Origin: JAOUEA01 sp963797635
GTDB taxonomy: Bacteria; Actinomycetota; UBA4738; HRBIN12
Length of the DNA: 64,000 nt
Direction of reading: 5' to 3'
NCBI GenBank assembly: GCA_963797635.1
Contig: CAWCPZ010000012.1
Coordinates: forward strand, 1-64,000
Part shown: positions 1-10,128 of the stretch, one piece after another
How positions within the stretch are numbered: the first letter of the stretch is position 1
Layout of the letters: the number at the start of each line of letters is the position of its first letter
The notes under the pieces: model-generated
Told to the model about the DNA's origin: nothing
The model's database searches: none
Seen by the model: the letters and a program-made list of their open reading frames with translations, nothing else
Translations under genes and position numbers: made by a program

Positions 1-2
1 AC

Positions 3-2046
3 CTCCACGAGATGCTCGGCCCCGACGCCTCCTTCCGGCCCGGGCAGCTCGAGGCGATCGAGGCCGTCGCCCGCGACCGAGGCCGCGTCCTCCTGGTCCA
101 GCGCACCGGGTGGGGCAAGTCCGCCGTCTACTTCATCGCCACGAAGCTGCTGCGCGAGCAGGGCGCCGGTCCCACGCTGCTCGTGTCTCCCCTGCTGGCG
201 CTGATGCGCAACCAGATCGAGATGGCCACGCGCATCGGCGTGCGCGCCGAGACGATCAACTCGACGAACCCCGACGAGTTCGAGCCGATCGTGCAGCGCC
301 TGGCCGACGACCAGATCGACCTGCTGCTGGTCTCGCCCGAGCGGTTCGCGAACGAGCGCTTCCGCGACGAGATGCTCAGCGTCATCGCGCGCACGGTCGG
401 CCTGCTGGTGGTCGACGAGGCGCACTGCATCAGCGACTGGGGCCACGACTTCCGTCCGGACTACCGGCGCATCGTGCGCGTGCTCGAGGCGCTGCCCGCC
501 GACGTGCCCGTGCTCTGCACCACCGCCACCGCGAACGACCGCGTGATCGCCGACATCACCGACCAGCTCGGCTCGTCGCTGCGCACCTACCGCGGCACGC
601 TCGACCGCGAGAGCCTGGCGCTGGCCGTGGCCGACGTGCCCAGCCAGGCCGAGCGCATGGCCTGGCTCGCCGAGACGATCCCCGGGCTGGACGGCTCGGG
701 CATCGTCTACGTGCTCACGATCGCCGACGGCGAGCGGGTGGCCGCGTTCCTGCGCCGCCAGGGCATCGAGGCCGAGGCCTACAGCGGCGCCACCGACAAC
801 GACGACCGCATCCGCCTGGAGCAGGCGCTGCTCGCGAACGAGCTGAAGGTGCTGGTGGCGACCAGCGCGCTGGGCATGGGGTTCGACAAGCCCGACCTGG
901 GCTTCGTGATCCACTACCAGTCGCCCGGCTCCCCCATCGCCTACTACCAACAGGTGGGACGCGCCGGCCGCGCGCTCGACCACGCGCCGGCGGTGCTGCT
1001 GTGCGGCGTCGAGGACCGCGAGATCCAGGACTACTTCATCGAGACGGCGTTCCCGCCGCAGGAACAGGCCGAGGCGATCGTGTCGCTGGTGGCCGGCGCC
1101 GACGGGCCGATGTCGCTGAACGAGCTGATGGCGGCGGTGAACGTCCGCCGCGGCCGGCTCGAGTCGATGCTGAAGGTGCTCGAGGTGGAGGGCGCCGTCG
1201 CGCGCGAGCGCGGCGGGTACGTGCGCACGCGCTGACGCGTGGACCTACCCGACCGAGCGCATCGAGCACATCACCGCGCTGCGCCGGCACGAGCAGGAGG
1301 CGATGCGCCGGTACGCGCACCACGACGGCTGCCTGATGGAGTTCCTGCGCCACGAGCTCGACGACCCGGGCGCGGAACCGTGCGGGCGGTGCATGTGGTG
1401 CACGGGGACGCCGCTGGTCGTGGATCCGCCGCAGGCGCTGCGGGTGGCCGCGCGGGAGCACCTGCGCGGGTTCGACCTGTTCGTGGAACCGCGGAAGCAG
1501 TGGCCGTCGGGACTGGCGGCGTTCGGGTTGCCGAAGGGCCGGATCGCCGAGGAGGAGCGGCCGCTGGTGGGCCGGGCGCTGTCGGTGATGGGCGACGGCG
1601 GCTGGGGACGGCTGGTGGCGACCGGACGGTTCGAGGACGAGTACTTCGCCGACGAGCTGGTGACGGCGAGCGCCGCGCTGATCCGCGAGCGGTGGGGACC
1701 GGACCCGGCGCCCACGTGGGTGACGTGCGTGCCGTCGATGACGCGCCCCGACCTGGTGCCGGCGTTCGCGAAGCGGCTCGCGGAGGCGCTGGACCTGCCG
1801 TTCCACGAGGTGGTGCGCAAGGTCGCCGAGAACCAGCCGCAGGCCGCGATGCAGAACAGCGCCCAGCAGGTGCGCAACGTCTGGGAGGCGTTCGAGGTGA
1901 CGGGCGACGTGCCCGACGGCCCGGTGCTGCTGGTCGACGACCTCGCCGACTCGAAGTGGACGCTCACGGTGGTGGCGCGCGCCCTGCTGCTGGCCGGCAG
2001 CGGCCCGGTGCACCCGTTCGTGCTCGCCACCGCGATCGCCGGCTAG
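3..2046 (+). CDS. recQ: RecQ-family DNA helicase with C-terminal phosphoribosyltransferase domain (5' partial, one frameshift)
   Basis: ATP-dependent 3'-5' DNA helicase of the RecQ family. The frame is already open at the window edge, so the true start probably lies upstream. Visible motifs: motif 0 FRPGQLEAI, Walker A-like RTGWGKS, DEAHCISDWGHDFRPDY (motif II plus the RecQ aromatic loop), TATAND (motif III), and QVGRAGR (motif VI). A stop at 1233-1235 is followed in another frame by the RecQ zinc site (C-x18-CGRC-x2-C, about 1330-1400) and then about 180 residues ending in VLLVDDLADSKWT, which resembles a PRPP-binding loop. One base is probably wrong near 1233-1245, so I treat it as one gene. 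The family role is unwinding of recombination and repair intermediates; the PRTase part is of unknown use. Confidence 0.85.
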
Positions 2047-2101
2047 CACTTGTGTGATCAGCCGGACCTGAAGACAATGGCTCGCTCGCCGTCGAGAGCT
2101 G

Positions 2102-3112
2102 GTGATCGCTGAGATGGAGCCATCAGAGGAGGTCCGGGCCGTCGTGCTCCGCTTCATCGACTCCATGCGTGAGGGCGATGATCACGCGCTGAGCAATCGG
2201 ATATCACGCCAGCGCGGCTTCGAGCGCTTCGGCTCCGACCCTGCCGAGGTGTGGCACGACGGCGAGGAAGCAGCGCTCGTCATGGTGCATCAGATGCACC
2301 AGATGGACGGATTCCCGTGGAGGCCCGTCACGGACGTCCGAGCCGTCGTCGAGGGGACGGTGGGGTGGGCCGCCGCGCGACTGGAGTTCGATAGCAATCA
2401 CGGTCCCACCGAGCTGCGGATCACCATGGTCCTTCACCTCGAACACGACGAATGGAAGATCGTCCAGAGCCACAGTTCGGTGCCGTCGTCGAACGAGGAG
2501 CACGGCTTCGTGCTGATGACCTCGGTCGATGAGATCGCCGAACAGGTGAGCGCCAGCCCTCCGGACCTCACGGCGACGTCCGCTCCCGACGGAACGGTCA
2601 CGATCGCCTTCACCGATATCGAGGACTCCACGCGCCTCAACGCGTTCCTCGGAGACCAACGCTGGTACGAGGTCCTGAGCGCACACAACGAGGTCGTCCG
2701 GCTCATCACGATGGAGTTCAACGGCACGGTCGTGAAGAACCAAGGGGACGGATTCATGCTGGCGTTCCCGTCCTCGCGCACCGCCGTCAAGTGTGCGGTC
2801 GCACTCGAACGCAGCATCGCCGAACGGTTCCGCGACCCGGGGTCGCCGATCCGCCTCCGGATGGGCGTCCACATCGGCGAGGCCGTGCGCGAAGCGGACG
2901 ACTTCTTCGGCCACGCGGTCAACTACGCCGCACGGATCGCGTCATCGGCGGCGGGCGGGGAGATCGTCGTGTCGTCCCTGGTCCACGACCTGCTGGCTCA
3001 GACCGGTGAGTTCGAGTTCGCGGAACCTCGTCTGGTCGAACTCAAGGGGCTGGACGGCCAGCACCGGATCTACCCGGTCGTCACCGACCTCGACGCTGCG
3101 AGCACCTCCTAG
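2102..3112 (+). CDS. SnoaL-like domain + class III adenylate/guanylate cyclase
   Basis: Soluble nucleotidyl cyclase of about 336 residues. Residues about 1-150 look like an NTF2/SnoaL-type alpha-beta cone (ending HDEWKIVQSHSS), a possible small-ligand sensor. Residues about 160-330 form the CYCc catalytic domain: first metal aspartate in AFTDIEDSTRL, second in NQGDGFM, and the Asn/Arg pair that stabilises the transition state in AVNYAARI. All catalytic positions are present, so it is probably active, making cAMP or cGMP. There is no membrane segment. The first start is GTG; an ATG four codons later (2114) is equally possible and neither has a clear ribosome site. It is the first of four cyclases in the window. 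Confidence 0.88.
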   Translation: MIAEMEPSEEVRAVVLRFIDSMREGDDHALSNRISRQRGFERFGSDPAEVWHDGEEAALVMVHQMHQMDGFPWRPVTDVRAVVEGTVGWAAARLEFDSNHGPTELRITMVLHLEHDEWKIVQSHSSVPSSNEEHGFVLMTSVDEIAEQVSASPPDLTATSAPDGTVTIAFTDIEDSTRLNAFLGDQRWYEVLSAHNEVVRLITMEFNGTVVKNQGDGFMLAFPSSRTAVKCAVALERSIAERFRDPGSPIRLRMGVHIGEAVREADDFFGHAVNYAARIASSAAGGEIVVSSLVHDLLAQTGEFEFAEPRLVELKGLDGQHRIYPVVTDLDAASTS

Positions 3113-3180
3113 CGTCCGGGTTGCGTTTTCAGGCTCCACAGGTCAGGGTTCAACCGTGCCCGGGCAGAGGAGGAGGAGAC

Positions 3181-3765
3181 ATGCGCGATCTGACGGATGA
3201 ACAGAAGAACACAGGATTGCACGCGTTCGTGTTCATCGATCGCGTGGAGCCCGAGGGGGACCTTCGCCCGGTGATCAACGGGCTGAATGCCCCTGAGACC
3301 ACCCGGTGTGCTCTTCGCGGCTGAGGTGATCGGGAGCTCGATCGGCTTCGTGCACGTTCGCGTCGATGAAGGAGCGGACGATCCTCCCGCGGCTGCAGGA
3401 TCTGATCTTCCGCGACTTGTGGGGACAAGGCCTCCGCTGCAAGCCATTGCATCGAGCTGGCGACCGGCCGCCAGGGCGTCAAGCGGGATACACCCGACGA
3501 TCATCGCGATCTCCAAGCTCCGAGTGGCACGCGGCGGCATCGATGACCTGATCACCGCCCTCGAAGCCCGACGACAGCCCGGTCAGGGACACGCTCAAGG
3601 GCATCTCGGTGGTCACCGGGGAGTGGGACGTCCTGGTGCAGCTCAACGGTGCCGACTTCGACACCGTCAGGAACGCGGTGCTCAACGACCTGCCGCAGGT
3701 CCCGGGGATCCTCGAGTCGGACACGCTCTTCACCGACGGCGCGTACACGGACCGTCCCCTGAAGA
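3181..3765 (+). pseudogene. RAM (Lrp/AsnC effector-binding-like) domain protein, broken by several frameshifts
   Basis: A strong ribosome site (AGGAGGAGGAG, 3168-3178) precedes ATG 3181. The reading then jumps frame near 3300, near 3375, near 3480 and near 3575. Pieces in order read LHAFVFIDRVEPEGDLR, FAAEVIGSSIGFVHVRVDEG, LPRLQDLIFRDLWGQG, and near the end ISVVTGEWDVLVQLNG followed by VLNDLPQVPGILESDTL. The last part is the typical beta-alpha-beta pattern of the Lrp/AsnC ligand-binding (RAM) fold. No helix-turn-helix is visible, so this would be a stand-alone RAM-type protein. The gene is either truly decayed or hit by repeated sequence errors. The open frame runs on into the next gene, so the 3' end is approximate. 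Confidence 0.6.
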
Positions 3766-3835
3766 GAGCTAGCCGCTTCCGGCCCGACCCGACTCCCCCG
3801 GTCGCGTTTGTGCACCGGTGCCCTAGGCTCCTCCC

Positions 3836-6800
3836 ATGCGTCCCTGTCCCCGATGCGGTGAGGAGAACCCGGAGCGAGCTCGGTTCTGCCTGCGATGCGG
3901 CGAACCGCTCGAGGCCACCGAACCCGAGCCGCCAGGAGCGCAAGTTCGCCACCGCGCTGTTCGCCGACCTCGTCGGCTCCACCGCGCTCGCCGAGCACGA
4001 AGACCCCGAGGTCGTGCAGGCCGTCGTGGGTCGCGCGTTCGACCGCCTGGCCGAGGAGGTCACCCGGCACGAGGGCCTGCTCGAGAAGTTCATGGGCGAC
4101 GCGATCCTGGCCGTGTTCGGCGTCCCTCGCGCGCACGAGGACGACGCCGAACGCGCCGTGAACGCCGGGATGGAGATGCAGGCCGTCCTCTCCGAGCTGA
4201 ACCGCGAGTTCGAGGCAGAAGGCAAGCCACAACTCGCGATGCGGATCGGCGTGGAGGCCGGCGAGGTCCTGGTCGACGTCGAACGCGCCAGCGGACCTCG
4301 CGACCGCATGCTGACCGGCGACGCGGTCAACGTCGCCGCGCGGCTGCAGTCCGCCGCCGAACCGGGCCGCGTCATCGTCGGGCCGACGGCGCACGAGGCC
4401 ACGAGGGCCGTGATCGAGTACCGCGAGCTCACCCCGCTCACCTTGAAGGGCAAGGCCGAGCCCGTGCCCGCATGGGATGCCCTCCGCGTCCGCGCCCGCC
4501 AGCGCGGGGAACGGCCCGAGCTCGGCATGGAGGCGAAGCTCGTCGGTCGCGACGAGGAGCTCGCCGTCCTGGTGCAGACGTTCCAACGCGTGCAGGCCGA
4601 TCGCCGTCCCGCGCTCGTCACGGTCGTCGGGCCCGCCGGCGTGGGGAAGAGCCGCCTGGGCCGGGAGTTCGAACGGCACATCGACGGCCTGACGGAGTTC
4701 GTCTACTGGCGTCGTGGTCGGTGCATGGCCTACGGCAACACGGCGTATTCGGCGCTCGCCGACGCGGTGAAGGCGCAGTGCGAGATCTTCGACGACGACG
4801 CCACCGAGGTCGCCTGGAAGAAGGTCAACGAAGCCGTCGAATCGCTGTTCGGCGACACCGAGATCGCCCCGCAGATCGGCGCGCTGGTGGGCGCGGGCGA
4901 ACCGGGCGCCTTCAGCCGGGAGGACCTGTTCGATGCCTGGCGGCGCTTCTTCGAGCGGATGGCGGCGCGCTACCCGCTGGTGCTGGTGTTCGAGGACATC
5001 CACTGGGCCGACGACGCGCTCCTGGACTTCACCGAGTACCTCGCCGACTGGGCGCAGGGACCGATCATGGTGCTCACCCTCGCGCGGCCCGAGCTGTTCG
5101 AGAACCGGCCGGCCTGGGGCGGCGGCAAGCGCAACGCGGTCTCGACCTTCCTGGACCCGTTGTCGGCCGACGAGAGCTCGGCGATGCTGTCGGATCTGCT
5201 CGCCGGCGGCATGACCGACGACCTGGAGCGGGCGGTCGTGGAGCGCAGCGAAGGCAACCCGCTGTTCGTCGAGGAGATCGTCCGCAAGCTGATCGACGAC
5301 GGCGTCCTGCGAGCGACGGGCGCCGCGACGTGGGAGGTGGCGAAGCCCACCACCGACGTCGAGCTGCCGCGCTCGATCCAGGGCCTGATCGCGACGCGGC
5401 TGGACGGCCTGCCCGCCGACGAGAAGGCGGTGATGCAGGATGCCGCCGTGGTCGGACGCGTCTTCTGGTCCGGTGCGGTCGCCACGCTCGGCGGCCGGAC
5501 CCCGGAACAGGTGCGGGACGCCCTCGGCCGACTCCGCGTGAAGGAGCTCGTCCTGCACATCGATCCGCCCAGCCTGTCGGGCGAGCTGGAGTTCACGTTC
5601 CGCCATGCCCTGATCCGCGACGGCGCGTACGAGTCGCTCCCGAAATCGCTCCGCGCCACGAAGCACGAGCAGGTCGCGCGATGGGCGCAGATGAAGGCCG
5701 GCGACCGCGCGGACGAGATCGCGGAGCTGATCGCCACCCACGAGCTGCAGGCGCTGCGGCTACTTCGACGAACTCGGCGACACCTCGTCCCAGCGCGCGC
5801 AGGTCGAGACGTCGGCGTTCCGGTGGACCCGGACGGCCGGCGACCGAGCGAACGCGCTCGGCCTGCAGGCCGAGGCCTGCCGCTGGTACCGACACGCCCT
5901 CCGCCTGTCCGAGCTCGTGGGCGCCGACGTCGGCCGATCGGGCCGCGATCGCCCGGGCCCTGGCCGAAGCATCGTTCGGCACGGAGTCGGTCGAGGACAC
6001 CGAGCAGGTCTGCCGGGCTGACCCTCGAGCTCTACGAGGAGCTCGGCGACGAGCGGGGCGCCGGCTGGGCGGAAGCGTCGCTCGTGATGGTCTTGTTCAA
6101 CGGCGGGCATGCCGAGGAGGCCGAGGCGATCGGCGAACACGCCGTCCAGCGGCTCGAACCGCTCGGTGAGACGCCCGAGCTCGCGTCGGCCCTGCGGCAG
6201 CTCGGACAGTTCTACTGGCGCAGCGGCGACTCGGCGCAGGCCGATGCCGAACTCCGCCGCGCGGCCGACATCGCGGCCCGGGTGGGCGCGCTCGATGTTC
6301 GCTCCGCGGCCCTGCAGGACCTCGGGATCAACCTCGGGCAGAGCGGGCACGCGCGTCGAATCGATCGCGGTCCTGGAGGAAGCCTTCGAGCTGGCGAAGA
6401 ACGGGAACGACGCCAACAACCTGCAGCGGCTCTACAACAACTTCGCGTCCACGCTGGCCGACTTCGGCTCGCAGTACGGGCGCGCCCGCGAGATCGGATC
6501 GGAAGGGCTCGCGATGGCCCACCGGGGCGGAGGACCCGGATGGACCGCCTGGATCGCCGGCACCGTGAGCGAGATCTCCGTCGCCCTGGGCGATCTGCCG
6601 GAGGCCGAGGACATGGCTCGCGACACGCGTCGAGTACGCGCTGTCATCCGGGGACGCGCCCCTGACGGGCATGCGCTACGTGGTCCTCGCCTGGATCCTC
6701 CTGCTGCGCGGCAAGCTGGACGAGGCCGAGCCCCTCCTGGCGGAGGCGACCAGATACCTGGAGGGCAATCAGGAGCCGCAGCTCCAGCTTGGCCCTCAGC

Positions 6801-7326
6801 GAGGTGTTCGCCGACGCCGCGAGGGCTCGGGGCGATGACGAGGAGGCGCTCGCGCACCTGCGCGCGGGCGCCGAGGTCGCGAGCCGTTACAACGTCGAGC
6901 AGGGCGGGCCGATGATGCTGGACCTGATCCGCTCGCTGCTCGACCACGGCGAGATCGACGAGGCCCGTCGCGCGCGGGAGGTCCTGGGCCGGGGCGAGGC
7001 ACCGCGGACGCGGACCTTCGCCGTGGTGGCCGACGGCTTGATGGCCGAGGACCCGAACGAGGCCGTGCGGCTGCTTGGCGAGGCGTGCGCGCAGCCTCGA
7101 GGAGATCGGACGTGCGGATCGACCTGGCCAGGGCGTTGCTCGACCTCGGCCGGGCCGAACGCCGGGCGGGGATCGACGGGCGCGCCCTCGTTCGAACGTG
7201 CGCGCGAGATCCTGGTGGCCTGCGACGCGCGCGCTGTTCCTCCCCGAGGCCGAGGCGGAACTGAACCGTCGCTGGAGACCTGGCCAGGACCGTGTCAGAT
7301 CCCGTCGCGGCGACCTCGCGACCTAG
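3836..7326 (+). CDS. Zinc-ribbon / adenylate cyclase / AAA ATPase / TPR signalling protein (multiple frameshifts)
   Basis: Large multidomain protein of the cyclase-plus-AAA type (corrected length about 1150 residues). The N-terminus MRPCPRCGEENPERARFC is a CxxC...CxxC zinc ribbon. After a frame change near 3935 comes a CYCc domain (metal site LFADLVGSTALAE, second metal GDAILAVFG, Asn/Arg in AVNVAARL), then an AAA/STAND ATPase (Walker A GPAGVGKSRLG, Walker B LVFEDIHWADD). From about 5755 it has tetratricopeptide-like repeats (e.g. LTLELYEELGDERGAGWAEA). The repeat half is cut by about eight frame changes (near 5760, 5936, 6012, 6352, 6625, 6788, 7095, 7190), yet all pieces stay collinear. The final stop TAG overlaps the stop of the convergent exporter gene in a CCTAGG palindrome, which supports this end. 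Probably a cytosolic regulator making cAMP under control of the ATPase/TPR part. Confidence 0.8.
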
Positions 7327-9033
7327 GCCTCCCGGGCCGGACCCGTCCGTTCGGGTTCTCGCTCCGGCGGCTCCGGACCACCGTCCGTTCCGATGTCGAA
7401 CAGGACCTCCGGCGCCGGCGTTGTCCGAAGGCGCCACCTCCGCGCCCGGTCCGCCCGCGCTCGGTGACGGGTTCCGGATCCCGAACCCGTTGACCGCGGC
7501 GCCGATCAGCAGCAACGCGGCCGACACCATCACGGCGAGGTGGAACGCGTCGGTGGACGCCTCGCGAGAGGCCTCGGCGATCGCGGGCGACACGACCGCC
7601 GACGGCTCGTTCAGCGGCGCCACCTGTTCCCGGAACTGCGCCGAATCCGTGTTCGCCTCGGGCACCTGCTTGCCGATCGAGCTGTAGAAGCTCGCCGCCA
7701 CCGCCACGAAGATCACCGCGGTCACCAGCGGCGAGCCCACCCGCGAGATCGCGTTGTTGATCGCCGAGGCCACGCCCGCCTTGCTCTCGGGCACCGACGT
7801 CATCAGCGCCGTGGTCAGCGGCGCCACCATGATCGTGAGCCCCGCCCCGAACACCAGCAGCGCCGGCAGGATGTCGACGAAGTAGTCCCCCGGCGGCAGG
7901 ATCGAGCCGCCCGCCTGGCCGAACACCCAGCCCTCGCTCGTCGACGGGATCCGCACGAACCACAACAGCCCCAACGCCATGATCGCGGGGCCGGCGGTCA
8001 TGAACAGGCGCGGTCCATGGCGCGCCGCCAGACGACCGAACCGCGTGGAGAACAACACCAGCAGCAGCGACGACGGGATGCCCGCGATGCCCGCCGCCTG
8101 CTCGTTGTAGCCCAGCACCCCGATCAGGAACAGCCCCTGGAACGTGAACGAGACGTAGAGCGCCCCGTAGATCACCAGCGTCGACAGGTTCGTCACCGTG
8201 AAGTTGCGCGAACGGAACAGCCGCGGCGACACCAGCGGGTTCTTGCGCTTCACCATCATGAACGGGAACGCGATCGCCGCCACCGCACCGATCAACAGGC
8301 TGGTGAGCGCCACCGGGTCGCCCCAGCCACGCTGCTGCCCGCGGATCGTCCCGAAGGCCAGCCCGCCCACGGCCAGCACGATCACGATCGACCCCAGCCA
8401 GTCGAAATGCCCGGTCGCATCCGGGTCCTTCGACTCCGGCACGTACTTCACCGTCGCGAGATACGCGATCACCAGGAGCGGCAGGTTGATCAGGAACGCC
8501 GCCCGCCACGAGATCGAGTTGACCAGCACCCCGCCGACGAACGGCCCGAGGATGGAGGTCGCCGCCGACGCGCCCGCCCAGATGCCGAACGCGCGGCCCC
8601 GCTCCTCGCCGTGGAAGCTCGCCGTGATGATCGACAGCGATCCCGGCACCACGAACGCGCCCGCCGCGCCCTGCAACACGCGCGCCAGGATCAGGAACTC
8701 GATGTTGGGCGCGATCCCGCACAGCAGCGACGTCGCGCCGAACCCCAGCAGACCCAGCGAGAACACCTTGCGGCGCCCGTAGTAGTCGGTGAGGCCACCG
8801 GCCAGGATCAGCAGCGAGCTCAGCGTGACGAAGTACCCGTACGCGACGTAGGACTGCGCCTCGAGCGTGCCCAGCAGGCTCGAGCCCATCTCGCGCCCGA
8901 TCTGGGGCAGCGCCAGGTTCACCACCGACGTGTCGAGGAAGACGACGGCCGAGCCCAGGACGACGGCGACCAGCGTGCCGCGTCGCGCGGTGGCGCTCAG
9001 CGAGATCGGAGCGGGTGCTTCGGACGTGCTCAC
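7323..9033 (-). CDS. MFS drug:H+ antiporter, DHA2 (14-TM) family
   Basis: Inner-membrane multidrug exporter of the DHA2 (EmrB/QacA-like) family, about 569 residues after correction. Family motifs seen: LDTSVVNLALPQIGREM in TM1, GLTDYYGRRKVF (motif A), RVLQGAAGAFVVPGSLSII, and GPFVGGVLV (motif C, antiporter). About 14 hydrophobic segments run to the AAVNGFGIRNP region. A one-base change near 7412 restores a charged tail ending at TAG on the 7322-7327 palindrome. I prefer GTG at 9033: its GTGA overlaps the corrected stop of the SnoaL-like gene, a typical coupled start. ATG 9066 (MASPVGEAD) is the alternative. Substrate unknown. Confidence 0.88.
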
Positions 9034-9417
9034 GCGGGCATCCGCTTCACCCACTGGGCTCGCCATTGCGGTGGATCGAACGGCTGCGCGAAGTAGTCAA
9101 CCTCCTTGACCAGCTTTGCCGTCGTGCACCTGGACCACGCTCACGCCCTGGTAGCGGCTGCCGTCCGGGTACTGCAGGTCGACCTCGAGCACGACCAGCT
9201 CACCGCTGCCCGTCGCCCGGCGGAACGTCATCGTCGGCATGCCGCCGGGGAAGTTCCGGTTGATCGCGAGCGCGTCGTCGGGTCCTTCGATGCGTTCCCG
9301 CGATTGCGGCCATTCCTGCACGTAGTCATCGGCCAACAAGGCCCGGGCACCGTCCCAATCGCCGTCGCCGAGCTTGCGCCAGACCTCCTGTGCGATCGCC
9401 ACCGCCTCTTCCGGCAT
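9030..9417 (-). CDS. SnoaL-like / NTF2-fold small protein (frameshift near the C-terminus)
   Basis: Small alpha-beta cone protein, about 128 residues when corrected. It begins MPEEAVAIAQEVWRKLGDGD and contains LLADDYVQEWPQSRERIEGP and MTFRRATGSGELVVLEVDLQ, the usual SnoaL-like/ketosteroid-isomerase-like pattern. As read it stops at 9097, but the TTT at 9115-9117 seems to hold one extra T. Removing it gives KLVKEVDYFAQPFDPPQWR, a typical end for this family, and a stop at 9030-9032 overlapping the exporter's GTG start. It is therefore probably the first gene of a two-gene operon with the exporter. Enzymatic role unknown. Confidence 0.75.
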
Positions 9418-9507
9418 GGTCGCCTCCTTCGATCGGGTTCGAGCCTATGCCCGATCGGTGCCATCGGTCTCGCCCGGCGTGACGTCGATCACGGTTCGTT
9501 CGCGGGA

Positions 9508-9525
9508 CATATGGTAGTTCATATG
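9508..9525 (+). promoter_or_regulatory. Candidate operator: tandem CATATG repeats before the toxin-antitoxin pair
   Basis: Two CATATG palindromes (9508-9513 and 9520-9525), centres 12 bp apart, sit immediately upstream of the antitoxin start. Ribbon-helix-helix antitoxins commonly repress their own operon by binding paired short palindromes spaced about one helical turn. Site function is inferred from position and symmetry only. Confidence 0.4.
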
Positions 9526-9539
9526 GCATGATGCCGCGC

Positions 9540-9785
9540 ATGGCGCGCAAGCAGGTCCTGGTGCAGCTCGATGACGGACAGGTCGCCGCCCTGGACCGCC
9601 TCGCCCGCACCGCCGCCGACAGCCGGAGCGAGCTGATCCGCCGCGCGATCGACCTCTACCTGGAGGCCGCCGGCGAGGCGGTCGCCGACCTGCGCTACGC
9701 CGACGCCTATCGGCGCATGCCCGAAGACCCGGCCGAGCTCGAGGGCCTCCGCGCGCTCAGCGCCTCCGCATGGCCGGAGCCCTGA
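9540..9785 (+). CDS. Ribbon-helix-helix antitoxin (CopG/MazE-like)
   Basis: Small DNA-binding antitoxin of about 81 residues. The opening KQVLVQLDDGQVAALDRLA is the beta strand and first helix of a ribbon-helix-helix fold, followed by SRSELIRRAIDLYLEAAGE. The acidic, extended tail (YRRMPEDPAELEGL) would bind the toxin. The stop lies 16 bp inside the following MazF-like gene, the usual arrangement for a co-translated toxin-antitoxin pair. ATG codons at 9528 and 9531 are alternative starts; I prefer 9540 because homologous proteins usually begin close to the KQVLVQLDD strand. No good ribosome site is visible, so the transcript may have a very short leader. Confidence 0.8.
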   Translation: MARKQVLVQLDDGQVAALDRLARTAADSRSELIRRAIDLYLEAAGEAVADLRYADAYRRMPEDPAELEGLRALSASAWPEP

Positions 9786-10111
9786 GGCCGGTGCGGCGCG
9801 GCGACATCCACCTGGCCGATCTCCCGCCACCGCTCGGCTCGAGACCGGTGCTGCTCGTGACCCGCACCGCCGCGATCACCGTCCGCACCGCGGTCACCGT
9901 CGCCCCCGTGACCCGGACGATCCGCGACATCCCGTCCGAGGTGCCACTCGGTCGAGGCCACGGGCTGAAGCAGCGCTCGGTCGCCAACTGCGACTCGCTG
10001 CAGACGATCCCCAAGGACGCCCTGAGCCGGCGACCGCTCGGACGACTCAAGCCCGACGAGCTCCCCGCGCTCGACCGCGCGTTGCGGTTCTCGCTCGGCA
10101 TCCGCACCTGA
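9770..10111 (+). CDS. MazF/PemK-family endoribonuclease toxin
   Basis: Type II toxin of about 113 residues, expected to cut mRNA at short sequence motifs. Family features: an N-terminal RRGDIHLADLPPPLGSRPVL (the usual 'RGDI...P..G.E..K.RPVL' opening), VTVAPVTRTIRDIPSEVPL with the conserved catalytic-loop Arg and Ser/Thr region, and a C-terminal NCDSLQTIPKDAL strand typical of MazF. It overlaps the antitoxin by 16 bp. The downstream flavoprotein gene starts 17 bp after the stop and may share the transcript. Confidence 0.85.
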   Translation: MAGALRPVRRGDIHLADLPPPLGSRPVLLVTRTAAITVRTAVTVAPVTRTIRDIPSEVPLGRGHGLKQRSVANCDSLQTIPKDALSRRPLGRLKPDELPALDRALRFSLGIRT

Positions 10112-10128
10112 CGTCCTATCCTGTCCCC

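Noticed and set aside
3552..5741. 729-codon minus-strand ORF opposite the cyclase-AAA gene
   Set aside because: Composition typical of an antisense shadow, no motifs; the plus strand carries Walker and cyclase motifs.
9508..9525. CATATG pair considered as another LexA box
   Set aside because: Lacks the GAAC/GTTC arms; only the central CATATG is shared with the real box at 44753.
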